The notes under the pieces are model-generated. The model was not told the origin of the DNA. It saw only the letters and a program-made list of their open reading frames with translations, and did no database searches. The position numbers and the translations under genes are program-made. Below are positions 37,105-51,366 of a DNA stretch of 64,000 nucleotides, one piece after another (the first letter of the stretch is position 1; the number at the start of each line of letters is the position of its first letter). Source of the DNA: Gonocerus acuteangulatus (lineage: Eukaryota; Arthropoda; Insecta; Hemiptera; Coreidae); the NCBI GenBank assembly GCA_946811695.1, contig OX328132.1, forward strand, positions 60,673,151 to 60,737,150, given 5' to 3'.

Positions 37105-40100
37105 GTAAGTTTTTCGGACATTCATATTAAAGATTAAAATGATAGACCGTCCAATTTTCTTCTAATGAATCAATTATTTAAATGCCTACGTAAATTCATC
37201 CCCTAGTAATGAAGTTGTATGGTTAAATTGTTTAGCATGATATATTTCTTTGTGATTACATTATATTGAACTATTATATAAAGTCTGAGTGTAATGGAAT
37301 TGTAGGATCTTTATAACCTCTATATGTTAAACTCTATGTATTTAGACCTATACACTATTGAGATATTAATCATTATTATTAAATTATCTTCAAATATGTT
37401 TAATGCATATTCCAATTAGCTAGAAACTCTTTTTGTTCTTCTAGATTACATACACTTCGGTTTCTTTGATTTAATTAACTGCAAATATCAATAACATAAT
37501 TTTGTTTTTGAATGATTTATTTTGCATTGCTCAATTATGTTGCGTCAGAATTGCTGCAATGCTTTATATACAATGCATTTATACTAGGCTATATGGTACA
37601 ATTCATTTATATGTATCTAGTTAATATTGATGCATTCTGCAGAAACCTGTTTTAAGTTTAACTGTTGTTTGTCAAACTAGCAAATTGTTTTACTAGAAAA
37701 CATCAAATTGGGCAATCATATCTGACAATGTAAATCGTATTTTTTAACTTTTATATTCTAAATTGGCTCAGGAGATTTAATTATGTTTTGCGGGACAACT
37801 TTGGATAAATTATTGTTACTATAACTTTTCATACTTTGATAACACGACAGTATTATCAAAGTATGAAAAGTTAGTAGTTAGTATGTTTATTTTCAAACAT
37901 TATCTTGGCTTACTTATAATCCTTCAATTTTCTACTCCAACCATTACTTTTATTCCTGATACTTCTTGTTTATGTGTGTAACGACAACAATGGCTCTAAG
38001 TAGCCAAACTCAAGGAGATGATTGTAGACATAATTTCCAACAAAAAAGTTCATTTCTAGTATGGTCCTATTCCGAAAGGAAAAGGAGCTATGTCCAATTT
38101 TCTGTTTTTTTTAAAGCAGTCATGTTTTTTATTGAATAAGAAAGGATTTCTCAAAATCTATTCAATATAATTAAATTCTAAATATGCTATCATAAAATAG
38201 ATAAAATTTCCTTTAAAAATACATTAATTTAATTCCCAAAACCATTATTAAAAGATACTTTCTGGACATCCAAAAACGCACTTCTGTTTTTATCAATGAA
38301 TCAGAGTATTTTCACGATTTTTTTTCCTCAGCCCTCTAATGGACTACAGATTTAATACTTACAGGAAAACTTCTACATTTAGTAAGCATTAAATCTATGA
38401 AAATGAAGTGGAGGTTTATTAGGGAATAAATTGAACGATTGGCTCCCTTTTGTCAAAAAAATGTGGAATGTAGTTTTGTTACTTTCAAATACCTTGTGTG
38501 AAGAAATTAAAAATTATTCATTTTTTAATGGCCAAACTGTGGGTATCCATTGTCCAGTCCAGGCGCAATAAAAAGTAACTGAAAGAAATGATTGGAAAAG
38601 TTTTTCTGTCACACGGAAAAGTTGGGAGATCTGTCACATTTTGTGTTTAACAAATTTTCATTGATTTATGTTTTACATAATGTTGGCACTAAAATATTTG
38701 CTAATATATTTGAAAATTTGCTAAGTTTTGCAATTGGACCTTTATGAACTTGGGCAGTGGATCCATCCACTGTGTAACAGCACTGCTGCTATGTCCAGGA
38801 CAGCAATCCATCTGGAACCATGAATCTATGTGCTAGCGGAATGTCTTCCGATGCAATAGGTCAGTCGTATTTAAATCCTGTGGAGGTTTAAAAATACGTT
38901 AAATCGAACCTGTCAGGAATCAGGATTGGCTGAAGAAGATATTCGTCCTGAATTCTGCACCACACGTTAACTTGGAGCTGATACTGATTGTGTGATCTTC
39001 ACAGGGCATAAGGATTAACATGAGACCAAGTATGCGAATTGGGACTGTTAAATATTCCATTCATTGTGAATGTGGCCTTGTATGTCCACAAAATGTTGCG
39101 GCAGAACTGAGGATTAACATTTTTCCTCCCGCAATGTTTTGCATAATTTTTAGTTTTATTTCAAATTTTATTTGAAAACAATTCAACTTATTTGTAAATT
39201 CTGGATTAAAATTATTCAACTACCCTAAAATATTTTTTAATTATCCGCTCAAAATTTCTAGTCAAAACTGGTTGCCAAATACATCATGTAAAACATAAAT
39301 CAATGAAAAATTTAAAAAAATGAAATGTAACAGATCTCTCAAATGAAAAACTTTTCTAATCGTTTCATTCAGTTATATTTATTGCTTCCGGGATGGACAA
39401 TGGATACCTACAGTTTGGCCATTAAAAAATGAATAATTTTTAATTTCTTCACACAAGGTATTTGAAAGTAACAAAACTACATTCCACATTTTTTTGACAA
39501 AAGGGAGCCAATCGTTCAATTTATCCCCTAATAAACCTCCACTTCATTTTCATAGATTTAATGCTTACTAAATGTAGAAGTTTTCCTGTAAGTATTAAAT
39601 CTGTAGTCCATTAGAGGGCTGAGGAAAAAAAATCGTGAAAATACTCTGATTCATTGATAAAAACAGAAGTGCGTTTTTGGATGTCCAGAAAGTATCTTTT
39701 AATAATGGTTTTGGGAATTAAATTAATGTATTTTTAAAGGAAATTTTGTCTATTTTATGATAGCATAATTAAAATTTAATTATGTTGAATAGTTTTTGAG
39801 AAATCCTTTCTTATTCATTAAAAATGATGACTACGTTAAAAAAAAAAAAAAACAGAAAATTGGGCATAGCACCTTTTCCTTTCGGAATCGGACCATACTT
39901 GAAAAGAACTTTTTTGTTGGAAATTATGTCTACAATCACCTCCTAGGGTTTGGCTACTTAGACCTGAATCACCCTGTATATATATAGAATAGTGAAAATT
40001 TAGTGTCGTATGTATTTTTTAATGCCAAATCATAAAAAACTAAAAATAAAACAAATTTTGTCTAAAAAAAATGTATACAAAAATAAATGTTGGGGTGGAC

Positions 40101-40237
40101 CACCCTTATCACTTAGGGGTATGAAAAATTGTTTACGACCTATTCTCAGACCTACTGAGTATACACACAAAATTTCATAAAAATCGGCCGAGCCATTTCG
40201 GAGGAGTTCGGCAACAAACACTGTGACACGAGAATTT

Positions 40238-40289
<52 letters not shown>

Positions 40290-42892
40290 TATTCTTTATT
40301 CGAAGTGTTTTATTTTGCATTGTATTGTAAATGTTTTTTACTTTTTGTAAATTTATATAGTTTTCATTTATAAACCCAAAAAAATTGGTATTATTCAATT
40401 TTTTTATGCAACTTCATAGATTGATGTAGCCGGGTAAAGATTTTCGCTTGAAATTTGTAGGATAAAAATAGTCCCTTAAAAGTGGCCTAAAGCCAAGTTT
40501 TCAGCTCTGAATGTTCACTCCCCATCAAATAAAAAAAAAAAAAAAAAAAAAAAATTACCTTGAAAATTTATATCTCAGGATTGAGTTGTCTTATCAGAAT
40601 GAATAAAAAAGGAAAGCATGCATCTTTCTTAAGGCTTTTAGGAAAAAAAAAAAAAACAATTCGGCTTTCGGTGACACTGCGTTCAATTTATTTTTGTGTT
40701 TTTATTTTTTATGGAGTAGCCGTTTTGGTACAATCACCAACATTTTTGTGAAAATTCTCTTACCAACCCTGTACTGCCTCAATTTTGTTGAGACTATCCA
40801 GGTGGTACGCCATAGTAAAAAAATTGATTGTTTTTTGGGATATGGAAAAGCCAAGAGGGTTATATTTAATTGAAAATTAATAATTAATTATATATATAAT
40901 ATTTTTGACTGTTTATGAAATGTTTGTTGATATACATTATCATCCGTTTTATCAATGGTTATTGTTTAGATTAATCCCATTATTTATTTATTATATACAT
41001 CGGCTCCGCAACTAAGGCGATTAGGAGGTAATGAAGTGTGTGTGACGTCTGTGAGTTTCACTGAACCAAGTTAATAAATAGTGTAAATAAAACAAGTAAT
41101 CCTATTAAGAATCATTCAATATCTGTAATCTGCTCCTTACCTACTTAAATAAGCGAAGGTTTTACCGTAAGAATCAGTCTCATCTAAGTAATATTTGAGT
41201 GCAGTTCTATAAAGCGAAATCGTGTGTTCAGTAAGCATAATCTTACTTAAAATATGTCGTCTTTAAGAACAAATAATTCGAAGTGTCTTATTTGTGAAAA
41301 GCTTCTAAAAAAAGTTCCAGATATATATAAAAAAAATAGTATTACCTGCTGATATAGAGGAATATTTCGAAGTTTTAGGCAAAAGAGTATCTGTGGGTGA
41401 TATTATATGCGGAAGGTATCCTGTAATAAGTTTAAAAAGAAGAAAACCCGATTCAGAAGAGAATGGTGATAATAAACAGGATCGGCAGAATCGAGTTCAT
41501 CAGATGATAGCACAAGTTCAGACGACCCGACTGTAGAAAGAGTACGCTCCCAAAGGATGTCGATGGTACATATTCACATCATCAACAAAATTCCAACAAC
41601 GAATATCAAAGAAAATCAGCTGACCCGGCAAACGTTTTGCCATATACATTATTTCTAGTGAATATTTTGGTAGTCAAATAATAATTCCTTACCTAATACG
41701 GGATCTCAGTATTTAATATTTATGCAATATCCGTCTTTTCCCTTCTAGAACATCAGCAATGGACTCAAGATTATTATTTGTTCCTCGAATCACGATTTCG
41801 CGTATGGGAAGTGAGCTTTCGGAGTCCTCACATCCCATAATGTAAATTTGAAATAATTGATGTGGTTCGTTTGGCAAAGGCTGCAATGAGCCCACTTTGT
41901 GATAAACTTGGCCTTTGATTTTGATTGTTGAAAAATATTGTTGACCCTTTGCAGCGTTATTTTTAACTGTTTCTGTTGCCCAAACGATGTCATTTGGAAG
42001 CAATAATTGAATGTTCTTATTGACATCAGGAACAGGTTATAATCTGGATCCGTAACGAAAAATAAACCGTTCAATGGTTTAGGTAGTATAGTTGCAATTT
42101 TCCTGACGCCAACACTTTCTGGCTGGCTCATTTGAATTTGGGCACATTACAATTCGGACATTCCTTGTCCATAACACAGATCCCCACTTTCAAATGTGTG
42201 TAATATTCAATATCGGGCTCATACTTGATGTGCTTGTTGGCGCTGTTGATCATTTGCTCTGCCTGTGTTAACTACGAACCGGTGTGCTTGTCTTTGTTCC
42301 AATAGATTTTGTTGCTCGTGCTTCTTGTTATTGCGATTCACACAATTGCGCCATGCTCACACACACATCTGCATTATCTTGTTGGATTTGTTTGTCTGTT
42401 CTTTGGGCTCTTCTATTTCGCTCATCTGTAGTTCTATTCGTTGAACAGCCCAAATTAACCCTTTCATCCATTTATTATTGACACAGAAACTCGTGTATAT
42501 TTATCTTTACATAAAACTAATGTTTTATGTTTCTTTATATTGAATGAAACTACATTTTATAATTAAAATTAATTTATTATTGTTATAAAGTAATATCGCT
42601 ATTGAAAAATAGGGATTGGCGGTGGAAAGGTGAAAATTTAGGGTTGTGTGTATTTTTTAATGCCAAATCATAAAAAAAAAAAAAAATAATAAAAAAAAAA
42701 AATGTTTGTCCAAAAAAGAAAAGAAAAATGTTCGGGTTTGACCCCCCCCCCCCCTTATCACTTAGGAGTATGAAAAATAGATAACATCCTATTCTCAGTC
42801 CTACCGAACATACAAACAAAATTTCATAAAAATCGGTCAAGCCGTTTCGGAGGAGTTTGGTCACAAACACTGTGACACGAGAATATTATATT

Positions 42893-42955
<63 letters not shown>

Positions 42956-45900
42956 TAGATAAATTAAAAAAAAAAAAAAAAATCAGTCCCGTAACAGGCC
43001 ACAAGGGCCCAGAGGGGCAGATACTGTAGAGGTATCTGATTCTTGACCATACGGCACCCTAGGGAGATAGTCTGGTCAATACTATGTCGCCTGATTTTCC
43101 CCTTGGCTGCTTCGACTGCTAGAGTCATTAGCACCCAAGGTACCCATTATTAATTAAATTAATTAAAGGCTGGGTGAGCCTAGGGACAGGCCCAAATCCA
43201 ACCCTCGAACGGCAGCACTAGAAGAAAAAATCTTTAGTGCGCGCTTGGGTTTTGAACCTGGTCTTCCAGTTCATTAGTCGAGTGCTCTACCACTGAGCTA
43301 ACCTCGCCCCCAAGATAAATTTGGGCTTTAATTAATTAATTTAACCAACTTTCCATTTATAAAATGTTATCTGCGTATGAGTGGTCAAGATTTCAAATAA
43401 AAAATGTGAATAACCTAAATGTGCAGTCCTGTAATGATGATTATTTATTATTTCAGGGAGAAAAGAACAATGGCTTTGATGTTTTATATCATAATATGAA
43501 GTATGGCCTAGTAGCTAGCAAGGAACTTGTTGATTTTCTACGAGAAAGGTAATTAAGTTCTGGCTTTAAAGAGGGTGAAAAGTGTGTTTTGCTAAGAAGC
43601 TCATTATAAAGGGTATATGTCAAATAAGGAAGCAATGGGTAACCAGATTAAAATTTCCTGAAAATCTACATTACATTTTCTAACTGATTTAGTTCTATAC
43701 CTTCTTTTACTATTTTCCTTCTATTCTAATAAATGTGTAGGATCTGTTAGTCCGTAGGCCCATGTACATTTCATGCATAATTTTTAAGATTTCTCATTTT
43801 TTCACTATTGATTGTACCTGTTAAGGTCAACTTGTCAGCTGGCGAGATAGTGGTGGGTGTGGCTGCTAGGGGGTTGCAAAGATAGGAAAAAATATGATTA
43901 TGTGAAATAATTTTAAGATTCGTGAAATTTTGGTGGTTACTAGTATTTGTAGTGAGATTAACGAAAAACGTGAGCTGCTCATAAGTTGGTGGAAATCTTG
44001 TTAGCTGAAGGCACATACTTCCAGAGCGCATAAGCATTGAGTGGCTGCGCACTCCCTTTTTATCCATCCGCCAGCTGACAACTATTCCACCCACATGTAA
44101 GCAGCTGACATTTTTATTCATCAATATTATAACAAATACTACCAACCACCAAAATTCCAGGAATCTTAATATGGTTTTTCCCTATTTAATAGCAAAAGCA
44201 TGCTTATAGTGATTATTACTTCTGAGTATATTGATTATAAATGGATGTTTTTAATAATTATTGTTATTGAAAAAATGATTAAACATTAATATAGCACAGA
44301 AACTAAATAATTTTAATACTTCAGGGAATCGCTGATCTCGGACTCCTATCAACTACTGAAGGTATTTGATTGCTATCAAACCATTTAAAGGTATACATAT
44401 TATCTTCAATTTTCTGTAATCCTGAGGAGTATTAAAATGTGTTGTAGTAACTTAGATTTTGACGGTGGCAAAAGAGAAGCATCAAAATTTTTTTCGTTTT
44501 TCGTGTTTCACCTAGTGTTAAATGTAACTTATTAATATCTAAATAGTTTTGTTTGTTTCTTGTTGCTATTTTCATCCAATTTTTACATCTTCATGAACAT
44601 TGTGCATGTCGCCTAACATAATTATGGAAATATCAGTATCGCTACATCGGATAATTACGTTAGCCTTTTCTTAAGCTGGCAAATGTGAAAAAAAATGTTG
44701 GTGTCCGCTTCTTTATGACTGGGTCTTGCTAAAATCTTTCTACAGTATTTTTTCATTTACTTTGTGATAACAATGGCATTCGTCAGCACTCAGATATAGT
44801 TTTTTTTTTTTTCTACAAATGAGGCTTTGCCAATGTTCTGAGAAAAAGTTTATCAGACTTTCTTTAAATTAAATATTTTTTAATTCTTTAAAAAAAAATC
44901 AGCTGGGCTCACTTGATCAGGGCCTCGAATTTGGTATTGTTGCCCTCTTTTCGTAGCCTACAACTTTGATGGTTGGGCGAGGGTAGCTATCAAACACAAC
45001 AATAACGGTCGATGCATTATTTGTTAATAACATTTGCACCAATTGCTTCAATATCTTACCAAAAGTACTTGGTGCTTCCTTCATACTGTTTAACTAGAAG
45101 AAATCATCGATCATTATTTCATAAAACTGTGGCTCACAGCTATCAATATCCATTGAACAGGTTGTAATCACTATATTCATGCCTTCGCTATTGAATAGGC
45201 AAAAACCATATATGATATTTTATATTACCAACATAATATTTTATACAACTCAATAATATATTTTTATCATATGTTAATACAGATATATTATATATTTTAA
45301 CATTAATAATAAAAATATCCATTTATAATCAATATACTCAGAAGTTGTAATAGCTATAAGCATGCTTTTGCTATTAAATAGGCAAAAACTATATTAACAT
45401 TCCTGAACTTTTGGTGGTTGGTAGTAGTTATAAGATTGATGAAAAAAAATGTCACCTGCTTACATGTAGGTGGAAAAGTTGTCAGCTGGCGGTATAAAAT
45501 GGAGCACGCAGCCACTTGATGCTTATGCGCTCAGCACGTTTTCCACTATCATAACAGCAGCTGCCAACTTTTTTTGTTAATCTCACTGCAAATACTAATA
45601 ACCACCAAAATTTCATCAATTTACCCCCTAGCAGCCACACCCTCCGCTATCTTGCCAGCTGATAAGTTGCCCTTAACTAGTTAAACGGGTACAATCAATA
45701 GTGAAAAAATGAGAAATCTTAAAAATTGTTGCATGAAATGTACACGGGCCTATGTTAAATCTCCTCAGATCTCAAAATCAATTCTATTGAGATCATTTTA
45801 AATGTAAATTGGGGATGTTACAGTTTTCTCTCAAATGGTTTCAACATTTTTCTTTATTTTTTTTAGTTTTACAGTGCATCAACATTTGGGCTATTAACGC

Positions 45901-46166
45901 CCATTTTTCATTATTATTATTATTATTATAGAAGGATGGTTCTCTGTTATATATTTTATAGTAATATATAGAGTCTATAATTTTTGGAAGTGTAATAAAC
46001 TTTTTGGAAAATAGTGTGAATATTATATATTTAGCGCGGTTCCTCCCTCCCCCATAGGGAGGAACCCCGCTTATAGGGTTGATAAAATGAAACAATCCGG
46101 AAGTGCCGACTAGAAAATTTCGCGTTTCAGAACCCCTAGAGACCGAAAATAACGGTGGTTCAAATT

Positions 46167-46239
<73 letters not shown>

Positions 46240-49200
46240 ATTTGTCTGTTCGCTCATTTCTGGCTTTCCTAATGGTCCGATTGTGATGAAATTTGGTACA
46301 AAAATCCGTCGTCCAATTTGAAAGGTCAAGTTCGTTAACCAGCAGAATCCGCCCACTGGAAGATGGCGTTTGGGGCGAAATTCGCGCAAAAAAATTCGTA
46401 ACGCTTACGTTTTTGAGTTCATAAGCTTGTAAGCACTCGTTTTATAGGCTTCTTGCGCTAGGAAAACGAATGAAACCATTTTCAAGGCGATAGCTTTAAC
46501 CGTTTTCAAGAAAATTGGAAAAATAGTTTTTGAATACCGTTTTTAGTTTGGGTACTTAGAATCATGGGATTCAGTTGAAACATTTTCTGCATGTTCTACT
46601 TTCATTAAAACTAATATGTTGAAATTTTTGTTAGGAAGGGTTAGAAAAAAATATTTTATTAACAGACATCAAAAGTTTTGGTAACTTTGTATACTTTCCT
46701 TATTATCTCGAAAAAGGTTGAGAATCTTGGGAAACGGAAGATGACCATTAGAAAGCTCACTAAATGCTCTACAAAAATGGTTCTGATAAAAGTTTTGATT
46801 AGGCGATGTCAATCGGAGAAATAAGTGCTTGAAACTTTAACGTAATTGATTTCGCTTATTCGAACTGTTCTTTTTGTCTGTTTTATTCCTTGTTATTTTT
46901 AAATTGCTTATAGTCAGATAATGTATTTGACAATAAAACAGATTAAGTAAAATAAGAAGATCAATTTATTGTTAGAAATGTAGCGTTCAAAGAGAGAGAT
47001 CCCAAGGCTTTCCAAATGCCTCTGAGCGGAGGCCTTTCTGCCCGACTTATGGGATAGCTGACCCATACAGGTAAGATTGTAAATCAAGACCTTTCAAGAC
47101 TGGTTTGTTTGAGATTTCATTTGGATAGCTGTTTCGCTATTGATCTAAACAAAGTAATAACTCTTTCTATTCTATGCCTTCATAAACACTAGAGATAAGA
47201 ACGGAACCGCGCTAAGATGACGCAGTTCCTGCGAATCGGACTTTTTAGTGTTTTCTACCCTTTAATTCAATTGTGGTGTCTGATATTTCTAAGCCATAAA
47301 GATCTAAATCATCTTCTTTGTTAAGTGGAGTTAAAACCAAGTCTCGAATTATTAAATGTTCTTACGAGTCACATAAAAAAAAGTTTTTTATGAGAGTGTT
47401 TAATAAATGGTTCAATGTTTGGTTAGGTTCGTCAACAATCAGTATTGGCCAGAAATAAATTTGTCTTGAGAATATTATTTTTTTTTACTTTGTTTGAGAT
47501 CCATTTCTGAAGGCCAGCTCATATATTCAATGTTCCAAATGTATATTTATAAAATATGTCGGTGCATATATTTATATTTTATTTTTCTATTTACAGGTCT
47601 AATATTGAAGAAAATAACTGGAAACTAGTTACTAAATTGGCTAAGCAAGCCAGTGGAAGCTGTAGTCAAGGAAGTTTTGCTCCTTTATGGACTCTTTTAC
47701 GAAACACTGCAGAACGTATTGCCTCACTTCATTTGCAGATGGTCCATAAAGTTGGTGATTTAGTGAAAGATGTTTCAAAATATGCGGATGAACTACATAA
47801 GAAACATAAAACTGTGAGTCATTATAATTTGTATAGTAGTAGACATTCATTTTTGTGCTATGTATGTACAGGTTCAACTTCCTTCTCATGAGTGACCTTG
47901 ATTTCCATATGTTCTGGTATTTTTATTTTTATCTTTTATTCATTTATCCACTACTGTTACCAGGACTTGTCACTTGCCCATTTTACACAAATTCAATTAC
48001 TCTTATCTAGCCTTTTTCCCCTCCATTTGAACATTTTATTTTTGAAGCATTCATATTGATTTTTTCAACATCATGTTCGTGTAATGATGTTTTTCATGTG
48101 TAAACTGCTAAATAATTTCTAGTCATCCAAATATTGTATAAAGGAGAAGAATGGAAACTACTTCAGTTATCATAAGAAAGTAAAATATTAAGAAGAAACG
48201 TTGTAAGTAGGCTAGAGTTCTGGTTACGTGAAAGAGACAAGGACAGCTATTTGTTCTTCTTATAGCTGAACAACCTATATCTTCTTGACTTTGAATGTGT
48301 TAAAGAATTATCTGTTTAATATTTATTCTTACCTCATAGGAAAATTTGGGGGCGAGGTTAGCTCAGTGGTAAAGATGCTGGAGGAACTACTATGCTGGAG
48401 GACCTGAGTTCAAATCCTGAGCAAGCACTAAAGATTTCTATCTTCTAGTGTCTTGTTTATGGGTTGGATTGGGCCTCCCTGACTGGCCCTGGCCCAACCC
48501 AGCCTTTAATTAATTTATTAATGAGTACCTGCAACAGGAAAAAATCAGGCTGCTGGAGCATAGTACTGACCAGACTATCTCCTTAGTGTGCTGTATGGTC
48601 ATGAAGGAGATACCTCTCTAGTATCTGCCCATCAGGGCCCTCGTCGCCTGATACGGAACTGTTTTTGTTTTAATATTTTCATAGGCAAATGTACAGATGT
48701 AAGTTTTGATCAAGTTAACCAAAATTTTGATCAATTAATTCATTTGACTATTAGTTATATGCAAGGGAAATTCTGCTTTCTTTTCAGATTAGCTGTCTTT
48801 AAAAATTTTCATTTTCTAAATTATATTTTATTTTCTCTAATAATTCCTCTGCTGATTAAAAGTTCTTGTGTTTTTATTAAACATAAAATATCTGCTAAAA
48901 TGCTGCCAAACATTAAATAAATAGGAATACTTTAGTTTATTTCTGAAAATTCAAGACTGCTGAAATGCTAAAAACAGGTTCCAAATTATTAAAGTCTGAA
49001 AAACATTCCTTATAATAATGAACACATTTTTTTTGTCTTACAGTTGACCTCTTTTTTTCAGGTTAAAGAAGAAGAAGGGGGTACTCTAGAGGTAGTCCAA
49101 GCGATACAATCAACTTCTTTAACGCTGCAGAAAGCCCGAGATTCATATACTCAAAAAGGATTAGAACTCGATAAGTTGAAGAAAGAAAGTGCCTCTCCTA

Positions 49201-49358
49201 GGGAGTTAGAAAAAGCTGAACAGAAATTAAAAAAAGCTCAGGATGAATATAAAGCACTTGTAGAAAAATATGGAGCAATTAAAGACGACTTTGAAAAGAA
49301 AATGTCTTTAGCTTGCAAGGTTTGTTTCATCGATTTCATAATGTAAACACACAAACAA

Positions 49359-49391
<33 letters not shown>

Positions 49392-51315
49392 TACAAGCAT
49401 ACATGCAAGGTGTGGCCCAAAAGGAACGAGAATCAGGCTAATGGTGGAGAGGCCAAGAACAATGTGCAGCTGTTAACTTTTGTAATTAGCACTGCTTATG
49501 GGGATACTGCTTTAAGTACAACTCTTGTCTACAAATGGGTTCAAAAGTGGAAAAACGTTGATCAAAGATGAGCTTCGATCTGGGCACCCCCCCTACTTGA
49601 AGAACTGATGACAATGTTTAAATAATTTGCATTGTAGTTCTTGAACATAGTTGTTGAGCCATTAAAGATATCTGATATGTATGGATCTGTACCCAATTGC
49701 GGATTTTTGGTTCTCATGGGATTTTTTTTTTCATCTTGACTATGCTCGTGCCATCTTAAAAATAGTATCCGATGAATATTTGTAATCCCAATTTGTGATA
49801 CTAGATTAATGTTAATTTAATCCCGCTTTTGTGTTGATTTAATGAATAAAATAAATGATAGTTAAGTAGTGTTAATTTCTATTTCTTGTGGTTTGCTTTT
49901 TCAAAAATTGTAGAGGAATGAACATAGTTAATCTGTGATGTCTCATAAAATGTTTCAATTTACATAATTTAGAAGCAACCATCTTATCAAAATGTATTAC
50001 ATAGGTTTTCAAGAATAATTTCAATTTTTTCTTAATATTTTAAAAATGTTCAGTGAGTAAGATTAAATTATTTCTAAAATTTTTGCAGCACTTTCAAGAA
50101 GTGGAAGAGATTCATTTGAAACAAATGAAGGAATTTCTTACTACCTATGCCGAACTTGTGGAAAATAATCATGATTTAATGGGACAGGTAGAGTTTATAC
50201 TTCTTTTGCATGAATAATTAATACAATTTCTACAAAAATAAAATTTCATTGTTATATATTTCACACCTGAAAAATCATTATAAAAATAATTAAATATTGG
50301 TTACTGGAACACCAAACGTTTCAGTATTTATAGTAAGTAAATTTACATTTTCAAGCTCAAAAGTTACACAAGCTTACCAAAAAGCTTTGATTTTTCTCAT
50401 GTAATCCTTGAAGATATCAAGATCATAGTCCTTACAATCTTTACCAGTTTCTTATTAAAAACCTTATATAAAATATAAAGAATTAGCTGTGGCTGCTGAA
50501 GATCCTCTGTCATCTCTGTCGTGATGTTAACGAGCAATTGTAATGTAAATATTGTTAAGATAACATAAATTAGTTTCTTACTATTTAAAAATTAATAACT
50601 TTCTTTGTAAAAATCATCTCTTAGTGCTTACAAAATCCACAAATAAAGATTGACAGTAAACATCTATGTTTACAAATAGAGAAAAATTGCTCATATCTAT
50701 CTTTGGGATATCCGTGTATGTGTTACTCTGGTTCCCACCAGTAACCTGCAAGATGCTTGCACATTGTGCTTCAGTGCTCTACAATGTGCATAAGTGAGCA
50801 GAAAATATGGCTAACCAACAAAATGTGAACCTATGTACGCTAGAGAAGAAATTAGAAGTTCTTCAGCGTTTGAATGGTGAATCTTGATGGTAATCAGATT
50901 ATAGCTGTAGTTTGATGAAAAAGAAGACCCTGGAAAGAATATCAGCCCCTCAGTACCTAAAGAGGCTTTAAAAATTGCTATTAAGTACACCTTGCAGCAT
51001 CCCAAATCAATACCGATGGATCTGATGCGCATTAAAAAGTCTAATATTACTTCTACAAGATTTCCTGCTTAATTTAGGATGAAAAATTTAACTCTTTTTG
51101 AATGAATTTATATGCTTTTGCTTTTGAACTTGACGTATTTTGCGTTTTTTTTTTTTTTTTTGTTTTTTTTTCTAAAATAACAAATGTAGATACAAACATA
51201 GGTTCATTCCTTTATAAGGGTATAAGGTTGATCTCATGAAACAATCCGGAAGTGCCGACTAGAAAATTTCGCGTTTCAGAACCCCTAGAGACCGAAAATA
51301 ACGGTGGTTCAAATT

Positions 51316-51366
<51 letters not shown>

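Noticed and set aside
44325..44361. Possible FCHo alternative exon (acceptor at 44324, frame [12 protein letters not shown])
   Set aside because: It lies just inside the foldback transposon at 43755-45752. Its length of 37 nt would leave the wrong phase for exon 3, and the sequence does not match the F-BAR helix.
48358..48417. Functional tRNA gene
   Set aside because: A and B boxes are good but the anticodon and acceptor stems do not fold. A SINE body, T-rich tail and target duplications follow. The same applies to 61468, 42966 and 27011.
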